Position numbers and translations under genes: made by a program. A DNA stretch of 64,000 nucleotides from Campylobacteraceae bacterium (GTDB lineage: Bacteria > Campylobacterota > Campylobacteria > Campylobacterales > Campylobacteraceae), in assembly GCA_900753405.1 (NCBI GenBank), contig CAADYZ010000007.1, positions 58,549-122,548 on the forward strand, read 5' to 3'. This document shows, one piece after another, positions 37,447 through 46,251 of this stretch (position 1 is the first letter of the stretch; the number at the start of each line of letters is the position of its first letter). The notes under the pieces were generated by a model. That model made no database searches and was not told where the DNA came from. It saw only the letters and a program-made list of their open reading frames with translations.

Positions 37447-38343
37447 ATGGAGATACTTTTGGAAATCTACACACCTGCAACGAGTGCTAATTTAGGTCCG
37501 GGCTTTGACTGCTTGGGCGTTAGTTTAAAGCTCTACAACCGCGTGCAAATCACCCCCGCAGCCCAAACGCAAGTCTTCATCAAAGGCGAAGGCGAGGGCG
37601 ATGAGCGGTTGGTTTGCGACAATGTTTTTGTTAGGATTTTTCAAGACTCGCTAGCCTCACTTGGCGTCAAAGACGCTAAATTCAAATTTGATTTTGACAA
37701 CCGCATCCCCTTTTCACGCGGACTTGGAAGTTCGAGCAGCGTTGTGGTTGGGGCGATCGCTGCGGCGCACTTTTTTGCGACAAATAAGGCGGAGAAAAGG
37801 GCGGTTTTAAACGAGGCTTTGCGTTACGAAAACCACCCTGATAACATCGCCCCAGCCGCGCTTGGCGGGTTTAGCGCGAGTGTGGTTAAGGGCGGCGAGG
37901 TTGTCAGCCAAAGGTGTGAGATCTACCCGAGCGTGAAAGCGGTTGTTGTCGTGCCAAAAGTTACGATCAGCACCGAAGAGTCGCGCAAGGTTTTGCCAAC
38001 GAGTTTGAGCCTGCAAGACGCGGTTAGTAACCTCAGCGGAGCGGCGTTTGTCACGGCGTGTTTTTTTGCAAAAGACTACGCAAGTTTGCGTTTTGGCGAG
38101 ACGGACAGAATCCACCAAAGCAGGCGGATGAGCTGCGTAGAAGGGCTTGTAGAGTTGCAAAAAATGGCTTACGAAAACGGCGCGCTTTACAGCACGCTAA
38201 GCGGCAGCGGGTCGAGCTTTTTAAACATCGTCTGGCGTGAGGACGCGCCGCGTTTAAAGCAGGTTTTGCAGGCGCGGTTTGAGGAATTTGCCGTTTTTGA
38301 GTGCGAGTTTGACAACGGCGGTTTTGAGATTTTGAAAGATTAA
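37447..38343 (+). CDS. thrB: homoserine kinase
   Basis: A 298-residue GHMP kinase phosphorylating homoserine in threonine synthesis. The family motifs PATSANLGPGFDCLG (near the N terminus), the ATP loop IPFSRGLGSSSSVVVGA (about residues 87-103) and YSTLSGSGSSFL are clear. ATG at 37447 has no Shine-Dalgarno; TTG at 37459, 6 bases after TGGAG, may be the true start. TTCAAATTTGATTTTGACA at 37681-37699 matches the dispersed element and encodes FKFDFD, here in a natural strand position. It begins the thrB-ylxR-infB block conserved in Campylobacter. Confidence 0.94.
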   Translation: MEILLEIYTPATSANLGPGFDCLGVSLKLYNRVQITPAAQTQVFIKGEGEGDERLVCDNVFVRIFQDSLASLGVKDAKFKFDFDNRIPFSRGLGSSSSVVVGAIAAAHFFATNKAEKRAVLNEALRYENHPDNIAPAALGGFSASVVKGGEVVSQRCEIYPSVKAVVVVPKVTISTEESRKVLPTSLSLQDAVSNLSGAAFVTACFFAKDYASLRFGETDRIHQSRRMSCVEGLVELQKMAYENGALYSTLSGSGSSFLNIVWREDAPRLKQVLQARFEEFAVFECEFDNGGFEILKD

Positions 38344-38344
38344 G

Positions 38345-38557
38345 TTGGCTAGCGTGAGTTGTCCTGTTAGAATGTGTGTTTCGTGTCGCGTAAGAGCGGC
38401 AAAAGGCGAGTTAAACAAGTTTGGTTTTGAGGGTGAAAAAGTTGTAAAAAACAACCTTTTAGGAAGGTCATTTTACATCTGCAACAAGTGTTTAACGCAG
38501 GCAAAAACGCGCGAAAAACTAGCCAAAAAAATGAAAATAAACTTTGAGGAGTTGTAA
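38345..38557 (+). CDS. YlxR-family RNA-binding protein
   Basis: A 70-residue protein of the YlxR (DUF448) family, usually encoded next to infB or nusA. The signature RMCVSCRVRAAKGELNKF and GRSFYICNKCLTQA, with four cysteines, is complete. The cluster of basic residues fits RNA binding; the cellular role is poorly defined, with regulation of RNase P or transcription proposed in Gram-positives. The start is TTG at 38345, one base after the thrB stop, or GTG at 38354. The stop overlaps the infB ATG by one base, TAATG. Confidence 0.85.
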   Translation: MASVSCPVRMCVSCRVRAAKGELNKFGFEGEKVVKNNLLGRSFYICNKCLTQAKTREKLAKKMKINFEEL

Positions 38558-41325
38558 TGGCAGAAGGAAAATTTGACATCGAATACCTAGCGTCAGAGCT
38601 TGCACGAGACGCAAAAGAGGTGTTGGAGAAAGCAAAAGAGGCGGGTTTTAAAGTCGTAAATGTTAAAAGTAAGCTGCCACTTCAACAAATAGAGGCGTTA
38701 GCCGCCTACATCACCGAGGGCGTTTTGCCGCAGTTTGACGAGCCAAAAAAGGCTGCCGTAAAGCCGAAAAAAACGGCAAAAACTAAGGCGAAAGCTAACG
38801 AAAAGACGGCGAAGAAAAAGTCAAATTCGAATTTGACAAGCAAAAAGCCAGTTGTGAGCGCAAAAGAGGCGAAACAAGAAGAGGTTTTAGCCACGCCAGA
38901 TGCCCAGCCAAAAGAGCCTGCAAAGCCAGTTGTGAGCGAGGTTGTGTGTGCAAAAGTCGAGGTCGCCTCAGAGGTCACAAAAACGCCAGACGATTCGCCA
39001 GTGGCGGCGGAGGTCGCTAAGCCCCAGCCGCAAAAAGAGGCGCAAAAAGAACCACAAACTAGCGCGCAAAACGCTTCGCAAACGCCCGCACCAGCCACGC
39101 CAGACGCTCAGCCAAGCGAGGAACAAAAGCAGCCTGAGGTGAAAAAACGCGGACTTGTCATCATCAAGAAAAAGCGTCAGCCTCTCGCGCCAACTCCGCA
39201 AAAAGCGGCGGTTTTTGAGGATATGAGTGCGAAGTTTGGGGCGATGTTTAGCAGCGGCGAGGCGAGCGAGAAAAAGAAGAAAAAAGAGAAAAAAAATTCG
39301 CCAAAAGCCAGCAAGAGAACGGACGAAAAGGTCGAGTGGTTGGGCGGGGATTTTAACTTTGAGACGCACATTGAGGATGAAAATGAGCTTTTCTTGCCAG
39401 ATTTCACCGTCAAGCCGATCGAAGTTGAAAAACCGCAGACGATTAAGCGGCAGATGACGGTTTATAAAACCGCGCAAACTCAGCGATTTGACTCAAATTC
39501 GAGCGGTGGCGACATCTCACGGCGCGGGCGCAAAAAGCACCGCCGCGCGCAACCGCACGAGAGCGAGAGCGTAACGAGCGTGGAGATCGCGAGTGAAGTT
39601 AGGGTTTATGAGTTTGCTGAGAAGATCAAAAAGAGCGTTGGCGAGGTGATCTCAAAGCTTTTTGCACTCGGCAAAATGACGACTAAAAACGACTTTTTGG
39701 GCGAGGATGAGATCGAAATTCTAGCCGAAGAATTTGGGATCGAAGTGAGCATCACAGACGAGAAGTCGAAATTTGATCTAAGCCAAAGCGTTGAGTTCAG
39801 CAGCGAGAATTTGCGTCCGCGCGCGCCTGTGATTACCATTATGGGGCATGTCGATCACGGAAAAACAAGCCTCCTTGACTACATCCGCAACGCACGCGTA
39901 GCAAGCGGCGAAGCAGGCGGCATCACCCAGCATGTCGGAGCGTATATGACGCAAAAGGACGGCAGGACGATCACCTTCATCGACACTCCGGGACACGAGG
40001 CGTTTAGTGCGATGCGTGCGCGCGGGGCGAGCGTGACGGACATTGTCATTGTCGTTGTGGCAGCAGATGACGGCGTAAAACCGCAGACAAAAGAGGCGAT
40101 CAGCCACGCAAAAGCGGCGAATGTGCCGATCATCATCGCCATTAACAAAATGGATAAGCCGGGCGCAAACCCAGATTTGGTAAAAACGGGGCTTGCCGAA
40201 CTTGACATCATCCCAACGGCGTGGGGCGGCTCGCACGAATTTGTCGAAATTTCAGCCAAAACGGGGCAGGGGATCGAAGAGCTTTTGGAGGTCGTGTTGC
40301 TTCAAGCTGACTTGCTCGAGCTTCAAGCCGACCCAAGCGCAAAACCGCACGCACAGATCATCGAAAGCTCGCTGCAAAAAGGGCGTGGAGCGGTTGCGAC
40401 AATAGTCGTGCAAAACGGCACGCTTCGCAGCGGCGACATTGTCGTAGCGGGCGTGGCTTACGGGCGCGTTAGAGCGCTTTACGATGACAAAGGCGGGAAG
40501 CTTGCGCAGATTGCTCCGGGCGAGTGCGGCGTGGTTGTAGGGCTAAGCGAAGTGCCAGAGACGGGCGAGGTGCTTGTCGGCGTGCAAAACGAACGCGAGG
40601 CGCGCGAATTTGCCACCAAAAAGCAAGAATACCTCCGCCAAAAAGAGCTTTCTCGCTCGACAAAAGTCACCCTCGAAGAGCTTGGCGCGAAGATCGCCGA
40701 AGGCGCACTCAAAAGCCTCCCAGTCATCATCAAAGCCGATGTTGGCGGCTCGGTCGAGGCGATTGGCGCAAGCTTAGAACGCCTTAGAAACGAGGAGATT
40801 TTTGTGGATGTCATCCACAGCGGCGTTGGCGGCATCAGCGTTGGCGACATCGCCTTGGCGGATGCGAGCGAAAACTGCGTGATTTTAGGCTTTAATGTCC
40901 GTCCGACAGGCGAGGTCAAAGCTCTTGCCAAAGAAAAGGGCGTGGAGATCAAAACTTACAACATCATCTACAACCTGCTTGACGATGTCAAGGCATTGCT
41001 AAGCGGGTTGATGAGTCCAGTTGTGAGCGAAGAAGAGGTCGGACAGGCAGTGATCAAACAGGTGATTAATGTGCCAAAAATTGGGCAGATCGCAGGCTGC
41101 TTGGTCACAGAAGGCAGCATCAACCGCGGCGCAAAAATCCGCGTCATCCGAAACGGCGTTGTCGTTTTCAGCGGAAATGTCAGCTCGCTTCGCCGCTTCA
41201 AAGACGATGTCAAAGAGGTCGCAAAGGGTTATGAATGCGGCGTTGGCATCGAGGGTTATAACGATATGCGCGAAGGGGATTACATTGAAAGCTTCAAAGA
41301 GGTCCAAACGCAAGCTGTGCTTTAA
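38557..41325 (+). CDS. infB: translation initiation factor IF-2
   Basis: A 922-residue GTPase that delivers initiator tRNA to the ribosome. The N-terminal third is a long K/A/P/E-rich linker (about 60-260), followed by the GTPase domain with GHVDHGKTS, DTPGHEAFSAM and NKMDKP, then the beta-barrel and C-terminal tRNA-binding domains ending DYIESF. A dispersed palindrome in the linker encodes SNSNLT at about residues 89-94, where extra sequence is easily tolerated. rbfA and rimP, which follow infB in C. jejuni, are missing here. Confidence 0.97.
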   Translation: MAEGKFDIEYLASELARDAKEVLEKAKEAGFKVVNVKSKLPLQQIEALAAYITEGVLPQFDEPKKAAVKPKKTAKTKAKANEKTAKKKSNSNLTSKKPVVSAKEAKQEEVLATPDAQPKEPAKPVVSEVVCAKVEVASEVTKTPDDSPVAAEVAKPQPQKEAQKEPQTSAQNASQTPAPATPDAQPSEEQKQPEVKKRGLVIIKKKRQPLAPTPQKAAVFEDMSAKFGAMFSSGEASEKKKKKEKKNSPKASKRTDEKVEWLGGDFNFETHIEDENELFLPDFTVKPIEVEKPQTIKRQMTVYKTAQTQRFDSNSSGGDISRRGRKKHRRAQPHESESVTSVEIASEVRVYEFAEKIKKSVGEVISKLFALGKMTTKNDFLGEDEIEILAEEFGIEVSITDEKSKFDLSQSVEFSSENLRPRAPVITIMGHVDHGKTSLLDYIRNARVASGEAGGITQHVGAYMTQKDGRTITFIDTPGHEAFSAMRARGASVTDIVIVVVAADDGVKPQTKEAISHAKAANVPIIIAINKMDKPGANPDLVKTGLAELDIIPTAWGGSHEFVEISAKTGQGIEELLEVVLLQADLLELQADPSAKPHAQIIESSLQKGRGAVATIVVQNGTLRSGDIVVAGVAYGRVRALYDDKGGKLAQIAPGECGVVVGLSEVPETGEVLVGVQNEREAREFATKKQEYLRQKELSRSTKVTLEELGAKIAEGALKSLPVIIKADVGGSVEAIGASLERLRNEEIFVDVIHSGVGGISVGDIALADASENCVILGFNVRPTGEVKALAKEKGVEIKTYNIIYNLLDDVKALLSGLMSPVVSEEEVGQAVIKQVINVPKIGQIAGCLVTEGSINRGAKIRVIRNGVVVFSGNVSSLRRFKDDVKEVAKGYECGVGIEGYNDMREGDYIESFKEVQTQAVL
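38821..38838. repeat. palindromic element inside infB
   Basis: TCAAATTCGAATTTGACA in frame after lysine codons, encoding SNSNLT in the IF-2 linker. Confidence 0.8.
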
Positions 41326-41884
41326 GTTGCGCGGTTTTGGCGGCTAGGTTTGGTCGCCAATTTGGCGTTTGAGGCAAAGCTTGCGATTTAGCGAGCGACT
41401 TTCTCGGGCGTTTTTGGGGTTTTTTGGCGGCTCTCTCTTTTGCGAGGCTTTTGCGTTTGTTTTTAGTGATTTAGATTTGTTTGCTAGGTTTTTGCGGTTT
41501 TGCGCCGAGTTGTGCGGCAAGGCTCGTGGTTTTTGAGGCTGTTGCAACGCGTTTGCGTTTGTTTAACGCGGCTTAAAGTTGTGGCGGCTGGCTTAAAGCC
41601 GTGATAAACTGCTTTGTTTGAATAGCTGTTTTTGCTTTTAAAGCCTCTTTACTTTTTGAATTTTCCGTGCTTTTTCTTCGTCTTTACGCCTTTTTGCACT
41701 TGAAAATGCCTGTTTTTGAGCACTTAAACGCCAAATTCGGTTTTGACAATTTGCAAAAACCGAATTTGAAACGCAAAACCCACCAACTTTAAACCAAATT
41801 TGGTTTTGACAATTTGCGGTGAAGTTTGGCGTTTTTAACATTCATTAACCAATTTATTGTAAAATCGCGCAAAAAAGGATGGAT
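41326..41884. other. intergenic region after infB, no gene seen
   Basis: About 560 bases without a credible gene, at the place where rbfA stands in C. jejuni. The first 300 bases are G/T-rich with repeated GGCG, TTTGCG and TTTTTG motifs. Three palindromic-family copies lie at 41731-41749, 41750-41770 and 41792-41812, the first two back to back. Confidence 0.5.
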
Positions 41885-42718
41885 ATGCAGATCGAATTAG
41901 CAAAGAGTTACGGCTTTTGTTTTGGGGTAAAACGCGCGATTAGGATCGCCGAGAACGCTGGTGCGGACGCGACCATCGGCGAGCTGATCCACAACAGGCG
42001 TGAAACCGAGCGTTTGCGCGAGAATTTCGGCGTCAAAACGCTTGCGGATGTGAGCGAGCTGACCACTGAAAAAACCGCGATTATCCGCACTCACGGCATC
42101 ACCAAAAGCGACCTTGCCACGCTGAAAGAAAGAGGCGTGAATGTCATTGACGCGACTTGCCCGTTTGTGAAAAACCCGCGCCAAATAGTCGAGAAAATGA
42201 GCGCGGAGGGCTATGACATCGTTATTTTTGGCGACTCGTCTCACCCTGAGGTGAAGGGGATCGTCAGCTTTGCCACAACGCCTGCGTTTGTTGTCGCAAG
42301 CGTGCAAGAGCTTGAAAGCGTGCGGCTTGGCAAAAAGGTCGCCTTGCTTTCGCAAACCACAAAAAAGCTTGAAAATTTCGTTAAAATCACCTCATTTCTC
42401 GCCACAAAAATCGCCGAACTTCGCGTCTTTAACACCATTTGCAACGCCACGCTCAACAACCAAGACGCCGTGAGCGAACTGGCGCAAAGAAGCGATGTTT
42501 TAGTCATCATCGGCGGGCGCAACAGCTCAAACACAAAACAACTTCATCTCATCGCCTCTGGAATTTGCAAGGATAGTTATTTGATCGAAAATGAAGACGA
42601 GCTGAACGCAGCGTGGTTTAAAGACAAGCTTCGCTGCGGCGTAAGTGCTGGTGCTTCAACGCCGCAATGGGCGATCGAGCGCGTGATCGAGCGGATTAAG
42701 CAGCTTACGCAAGAGTAG
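41885..42718 (+). CDS. ispH: 4-hydroxy-3-methylbut-2-enyl diphosphate reductase
   Basis: A 277-residue iron-sulfur enzyme completing the MEP pathway to IPP and DMAPP. The cluster cysteines lie in GFCFGVKRA (residues about 10-18), DATCPFV (about 94-100) and FNTICNAT (about 190-197). Substrate contacts are IRTHGI, SHPEVKG, SQTTKK and GASTPQW. ATG at 41885 gives good spacing from AAGGATG and the same length as C. jejuni IspH; the ATG six bases earlier overlaps that site. It appears monocistronic, followed by a strong AT-only hairpin. Confidence 0.96.
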   Translation: MQIELAKSYGFCFGVKRAIRIAENAGADATIGELIHNRRETERLRENFGVKTLADVSELTTEKTAIIRTHGITKSDLATLKERGVNVIDATCPFVKNPRQIVEKMSAEGYDIVIFGDSSHPEVKGIVSFATTPAFVVASVQELESVRLGKKVALLSQTTKKLENFVKITSFLATKIAELRVFNTICNATLNNQDAVSELAQRSDVLVIIGGRNSSNTKQLHLIASGICKDSYLIENEDELNAAWFKDKLRCGVSAGASTPQWAIERVIERIKQLTQE

Positions 42719-42735
42719 TTTTAAGGTTGTTTGGT

Positions 42736-42774
42736 AATGTTATTATAATATTACTTTAATATTATAATAACATT
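42736..42774. repeat. perfect 18-bp AT-rich inverted repeat after ispH
   Basis: AATGTTATTATAATATTA (42736-42753) and its exact reverse complement (42757-42774) flank a 3-base loop CTT. It starts 17 bases after the ispH stop. The stem has only one G-C pair per arm, so it is an unusual terminator; it could also be an operator or a structured 3' end. Confidence 0.7.
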
Positions 42775-43060
42775 GTCTTAATATTATAAACATATTAAAA
42801 TCATATCTTTTTATAAACACAACTTGGATTATCTTTTTCATATCAAAATCATATCACAAAGCTTTCATTTACGCATTTAACATTTTGCAAAAACCGAATT
42901 TGAGTTTGCTTCATTTTTTTTGCAAAAGTAACAAAAAGTTACTTGACATTTAATTTTTGTTATTGTAAAATTAGTTTTTTCTCTGAATATTAGAGTTTTG
43001 TTAATAAAACTTTTCTGTAACATTTCTCCAAACAACTCAGGGTTTCAAACGAGGGTTCAA
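42775..43060. other. AT-rich intergenic region with CATATC motifs
   Basis: No gene. CATATTAAAATCATATC and CATATCAAAATCATATC occur near 42789 and 42840, similar to motifs near 12050, 44710 and 63925. A half palindromic element lies at 42882-42903. Confidence 0.45.
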
Positions 43061-43487
43061 ATGGGTTCTTTTTTAATAATTATACTAATTTTGCTTGGAA
43101 TTTACACATTTTGGCGGCTTAGTCGCAAGCCAAAAGCCCAAGAGCCAAACGCGGTTGAAAAGGCTGTGCGAGACCACCTCAGAGCGTGTCCAAACGGCGT
43201 TTTTGCCGCTCTTTCAAGCGAGGATTTTGCACGGCTAGTCGAGTTGGCGCGGCAGCAGTTGTGGGTGCGAGTGGAGCAAAAAACTGCAAGAAAACTACAA
43301 CACCAAGCTTGACAAGCTTAAAGCCGACAAACGCCGTGCGGCGAGCATTTTTGCGAGTGTGGCGAGCGGAGTGCAGATGGTTTTGCACGCCGCCCAAGCC
43401 CGCGCGGACGCCAACGCCGCTTGTGACGAGCAGGTTTTAGAAGACGCCGCGAGCATTGTCGCCGAGCGGATTTTCCACTCTTGCTAG
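43061..43487 (+). pseudogene. small membrane-anchored protein of unknown function, frameshifted
   Basis: From ATG 43061 a single N-terminal membrane segment (SFLIIILILLGIYTFW) precedes a charged helical region, EPNAVEKAVRDHLRACPNGVF and following. The frame closes at 43312 after an A6 run (43278-43283). In another frame the sequence continues as ENYNTKLDKLKADKRRAASIFASVASGVQ and ends IVAERIFHSC at 43487. One A fewer would fuse the two as VEQKLQENYNTK, giving about 141 residues. No family recognised. It may be phase-variable, decaying, or a sequencing error. Confidence 0.5.
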
Positions 43488-44149
43488 TTTTAGCGCACTT
43501 TGCCGCCTTGCGCGTTTGTTTGGCGAGTTAAATTTGGTTTTGACATTTTCGCGCCAAACGCCGCCGCCAAACCAAAATTGCGTAAATCAAATTTGATTTT
43601 GACATTTTTATGTTTGGTTTAACGCAAGATATTTTTATGCGAAGTTTTCAATATTTGCGGGTTGGTTTATGAATTTAAGGATTTCACAGCTTTCAAATGA
43701 TTTAAGTTTAGCCAATTCGCAAAACCAGTGACGCAAGTTTTTAAAATCGCAATTTGCGTAAGTGTTACAAAGTATTTTGAGTTAGAAAAGTTGGTGAAGT
43801 TAAAAATTGGTTTTCTAGAAAGTGCGAAGTTGTGTTCATTTTGTGAAAATTAAAATTCTGCAAGATTTTTTAGCTTTACAATTTTTGCAAAGTTTTGCAA
43901 ATCGACAAGCTTTAAGCCTTGCAAAACTCAGTTTTTGGCTGTTTTAACTTAACTTGCTGAGTGCAAAATCCCAAAACTGCGTAAATCAAATTTGGTTTTG
44001 ACATTCTGCGTTCATCTGCCTAACGCAAAGCGGTTTTTGAATTTTGCGGCTTAGAGATTTGCGAGTTTTTTAGAAATAACGAAGTTTTGCAACTCGGTTT
44101 TAAGACCAGCCAAATCAGTCTTAAAACCAATTGCTTAAAACCAGCCGCC
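43488..44149. other. long intergenic region with repeats
   Basis: About 660 bases without a credible gene. Palindromic-family copies lie at 43528-43549, 43585-43608 and 43983-44005; the last two share the longer start GCGTAAATCAAATTTG. A faint relic of the sodC-flanking repeat (AAGCCTTGCAAAACTC) is near 43914. Confidence 0.5.
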
Positions 44150-44638
44150 TTAAAGGCTCGCAGTAGTGCGGATCGAGAGGATTTTGTCGCCTTGCCTTAC
44201 GGCGTCAAGGACTTTTAGCCCCGCTTCATCCACGACTTTTCCAAAAACCGTATGCACGCCGTTGAGGTGCGGTTGCGCGCTGTGGCAGACGAAAAACTGG
44301 CTGCCGCCCGTGTCGCGCCCAGCGTGCGCCATCGAAAGCGAGCCGCGTTCGTGCTTGCTCTTTTGCCCCACGCACTCGCATTTGATCCTCCAACCCGGTC
44401 CGCCCGTGCCAGTGCCGTAAGGGCAGCCGCCTTGGATGACGAAGTTTGGGATGACGCGGTGAAAATTCAGCCCGTCGTAAAACCCAGAGTTCGCAAGGTG
44501 CGCGAAATTTGCCACAGCTTGCGGCGCTTCCTCGCCAAAAAGCTCAACTTTCATCACCCCTTTGTCCGTCTCAATCAACGCAAATTTCCACTCCGCCAAC
44601 TCCTGCGCGGTCGGGTTGTAAGACTTGATCGCCTCCAT
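44150..44638 (-). CDS. cyclophilin-type peptidyl-prolyl isomerase
   Basis: A 162-residue cyclophilin without signal peptide, so cytoplasmic (PpiB-like). Active-site features are FHRVIPNFVIQGG (with the catalytic arginine), the AHAGRDTGGSQFFVCH stretch and HTVFGKVV. It catalyses proline isomerisation during protein folding. ATG at 44638 is preferred because AAGGATG lies 6 bases upstream; an ATG two codons earlier overlaps that site. Confidence 0.93.
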   Translation of the reverse strand: MEAIKSYNPTAQELAEWKFALIETDKGVMKVELFGEEAPQAVANFAHLANSGFYDGLNFHRVIPNFVIQGGCPYGTGTGGPGWRIKCECVGQKSKHERGSLSMAHAGRDTGGSQFFVCHSAQPHLNGVHTVFGKVVDEAGLKVLDAVRQGDKILSIRTTASL

Positions 44639-44769
44639 AAACATCCTTTATTGTAAAATAGCACCGAAGTTTGACATAACTTTCTTTAAAGTTTGATTTT
44701 ACCGCAAAATCATATCATAAAAATATCATTATCATATCAAATTTGCAATGGCGCGAAAAATGTGCTAAA

Positions 44770-44790
44770 ATGTAAAAACCGAATTTGACT
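44770..44790. repeat. half palindromic element before ftsY
   Basis: TGTAAAAACCGAATTTGACT lies directly before the ftsY ribosome binding site. Confidence 0.6.
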
Positions 44791-44802
44791 AACGGAGCGA
44801 AA

Positions 44803-45642
44803 ATGTTCTTTTCATTGTTTAAGAAAAAAGAGAAAAACGAGCCGAAATTCATCTCAAAAGAGCTGCTTGAAGAGCGGCTTTTGGAGGCGGATGTGGCGTA
44901 TGAGATCGTTGAAGAGGTGCTTTTTTACCTGCCGCCGAGTGAAAATGTCGAGCGAAAAGAGCTAGAAAGAGTGCTTGGGACATACTTTCTTTACGAAAGC
45001 GAAAAATGCGAGGCAAAGCCGTTTGTGGAGCTGATCTTGGGTGTGAATGGCGCGGGCAAAACCACGACCATCGCCAAACTCGCCCACCTCTACAAAAGCC
45101 GCGGAAAGAGCGTGATTTTGGGGGCGTGCGACACTTTTCGCGCAGGCGCGGTGGAGCAGTTGAAGCTGTGGGCAAAACGGCTTGAAGTGCCGATTGTCGC
45201 GACTTCTCAGGGGCACGACCCAGCGGCGGTGGCGTTTGACTGCGTTAGCTCAGCGGTGGCAAGGGGGGCGGATTACGCGGTGATCGACACCGCAGGCAGG
45301 TTGCAAAACCAAAAAAACCTCTCGCTCGAACTTGACAAAATCTCACGCCTTTGTGCGCGGGCAAAAGAGGGCGCGCCGCACCGCTGCACGCTTGTGCTAG
45401 ACGGCACTCAGGGCAGGGCGGCTTACGCGCAGGCGAAGGCGTTTGGCGAGGTTGTAAAACTGAGCGGAGTCGTCATCACAAAGCTTGACGGAAGCGTCAA
45501 AGGCGGCGCGCTTTTTAGCGTTGCGAGGGAGTTGGAATTACCGATTTTATACATCGGTGTTGGCGAAAAACAGGAGGATTTGGTCGAATTTGACGCGGCT
45601 GAGTTTGTAAAAGGGCTTTGCGAGTGGATTTACTCGCAGTGA
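44803..45642 (+). CDS. ftsY: signal recognition particle receptor FtsY
   Basis: A 279-residue SRP GTPase that docks ribosome-SRP complexes at the inner membrane. A short basic N terminus (MFFSLFKKKEKNE) and the helical N domain precede the G domain. The G domain has the P-loop GVNGAGKTTTIAKLA (around residue 86), DTFRAGAVEQL, DTAGRLQN and TKLDGSVKGG. It lacks the long acidic A domain of E. coli FtsY, as usual in this group. Start ATG follows CGGAG. A terminator lies about 110 bases downstream. Confidence 0.95.
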   Translation: MFFSLFKKKEKNEPKFISKELLEERLLEADVAYEIVEEVLFYLPPSENVERKELERVLGTYFLYESEKCEAKPFVELILGVNGAGKTTTIAKLAHLYKSRGKSVILGACDTFRAGAVEQLKLWAKRLEVPIVATSQGHDPAAVAFDCVSSAVARGADYAVIDTAGRLQNQKNLSLELDKISRLCARAKEGAPHRCTLVLDGTQGRAAYAQAKAFGEVVKLSGVVITKLDGSVKGGALFSVARELELPILYIGVGEKQEDLVEFDAAEFVKGLCEWIYSQ

Positions 45643-45751
45643 GTTTGCGGGCGCGAGCGGTTTTGCGCGTTTTTTGCGCTAAAACAAGCGTTTGGCGGAC
45701 GCATTTTTCAAATTTGGTTTTTGCAAATTTGTGATTTTGGCGGCGGTTTTT

Positions 45752-45787
45752 TGGCAGTTTTTGCCGCCTTTGCTGCCATTTTTTTTT
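45752..45787 (+). terminator. Rho-independent terminator after ftsY
   Basis: Stem TGGCAG (45752-45757) / CTGCCA (45773-45778) followed by nine T residues. An alternative GGCGGC/GCCGCC stem overlaps it. Confidence 0.7.
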
Positions 45788-45817
45788 GTTTTATGTTAAA
45801 AATGCGTTTTGTTTAAG

Positions 45818-45844
45818 TTGTATTTAAGCTAGCGTTGCTATAAT
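45818..45844 (+). promoter_or_regulatory. promoter of the tRNA cluster
   Basis: -10 TATAAT at 45839-45844, with a possible -35 TTGTAT at 45818-45823. The first tRNA starts 19 bases after the -10. Confidence 0.6.
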
Positions 45845-45862
45845 TCGCTTTCAATTTTATTT

Positions 45863-45937
45863 GCGGGAATAGCTCAGGGGTAGAGCACAACCTTGCCAAG
45901 GTTGGGGTCGCGAGTTCGAATCTCGTTTCCCGCTCCA
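45863..45937 (+). tRNA. tRNA-Gly (anticodon GCC)
   Basis: Acceptor GCGGGAA pairs with TTCCCGC. Anticodon stem-loop CCTTGCCAAGG, T-loop GTTCGAATC, encoded CCA end. First of four tRNAs, in the order Gly-Leu-Cys-Ser known from C. jejuni. Confidence 0.95.
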
Positions 45938-45959
45938 TTCTTTTATGCGTGAATTTTAA

Positions 45960-46046
45960 GCCCAGGTGGTGGAATGGTAGACACAAGGGACTTAAAATCC
46001 CTCGGAAATTATTTCCGTGCCGGTTCAAGTCCGGCCCCGGGCACCA
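45960..46046 (+). tRNA. tRNA-Leu (anticodon TAA)
   Basis: 87 bases including CCA, with the long variable arm of leucine tRNAs (CTCGGAAATTATTTCCGTG). Anticodon loop CTTAAAA reads UUA and UUG. The acceptor stem GCCCAGG/CCCGGGC contains one A-C mismatch. Confidence 0.93.
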
Positions 46047-46052
46047 CGGTTT

Positions 46053-46126
46053 GGCGATATGGCCAAGTGGTAAGGCAGAAGCCTGCAAAGCTTTTATCCC
46101 CAGTTCGAATCTGGGTATCGCCTCCA
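46053..46126 (+). tRNA. tRNA-Cys (anticodon GCA)
   Basis: GGCGATA pairs with TATCGCC. Anticodon loop CTGCAAA, encoded CCA. Confidence 0.94.
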
Positions 46127-46137
46127 AGGGTATTTGT

Positions 46138-46225
46138 CGGGAGATGGCTGAGCGGTCGAAAGCGGCGGTCTTGAAAACCGTTGAGGTGAAAGCCTCCAGG
46201 GGTTCGAATCCCTTTCTCCCGGCCA
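46138..46225 (+). tRNA. tRNA-Ser (anticodon TGA)
   Basis: Acceptor CGGGAGA pairs with TCTCCCG. Anticodon loop CTTGAAA, long variable arm (TTGAGGTGAAAGCCTCC), discriminator G and encoded CCA. Confidence 0.93.
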
Positions 46226-46251
46226 CCTTTACTTACTTACGAAGGGTTCAA

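Noticed and set aside
45949..46251. N-terminal extension of the ComEA-like frame
   Set aside because: It would run through three tRNA genes. The GTG at 46252 gives a proper signal peptide.
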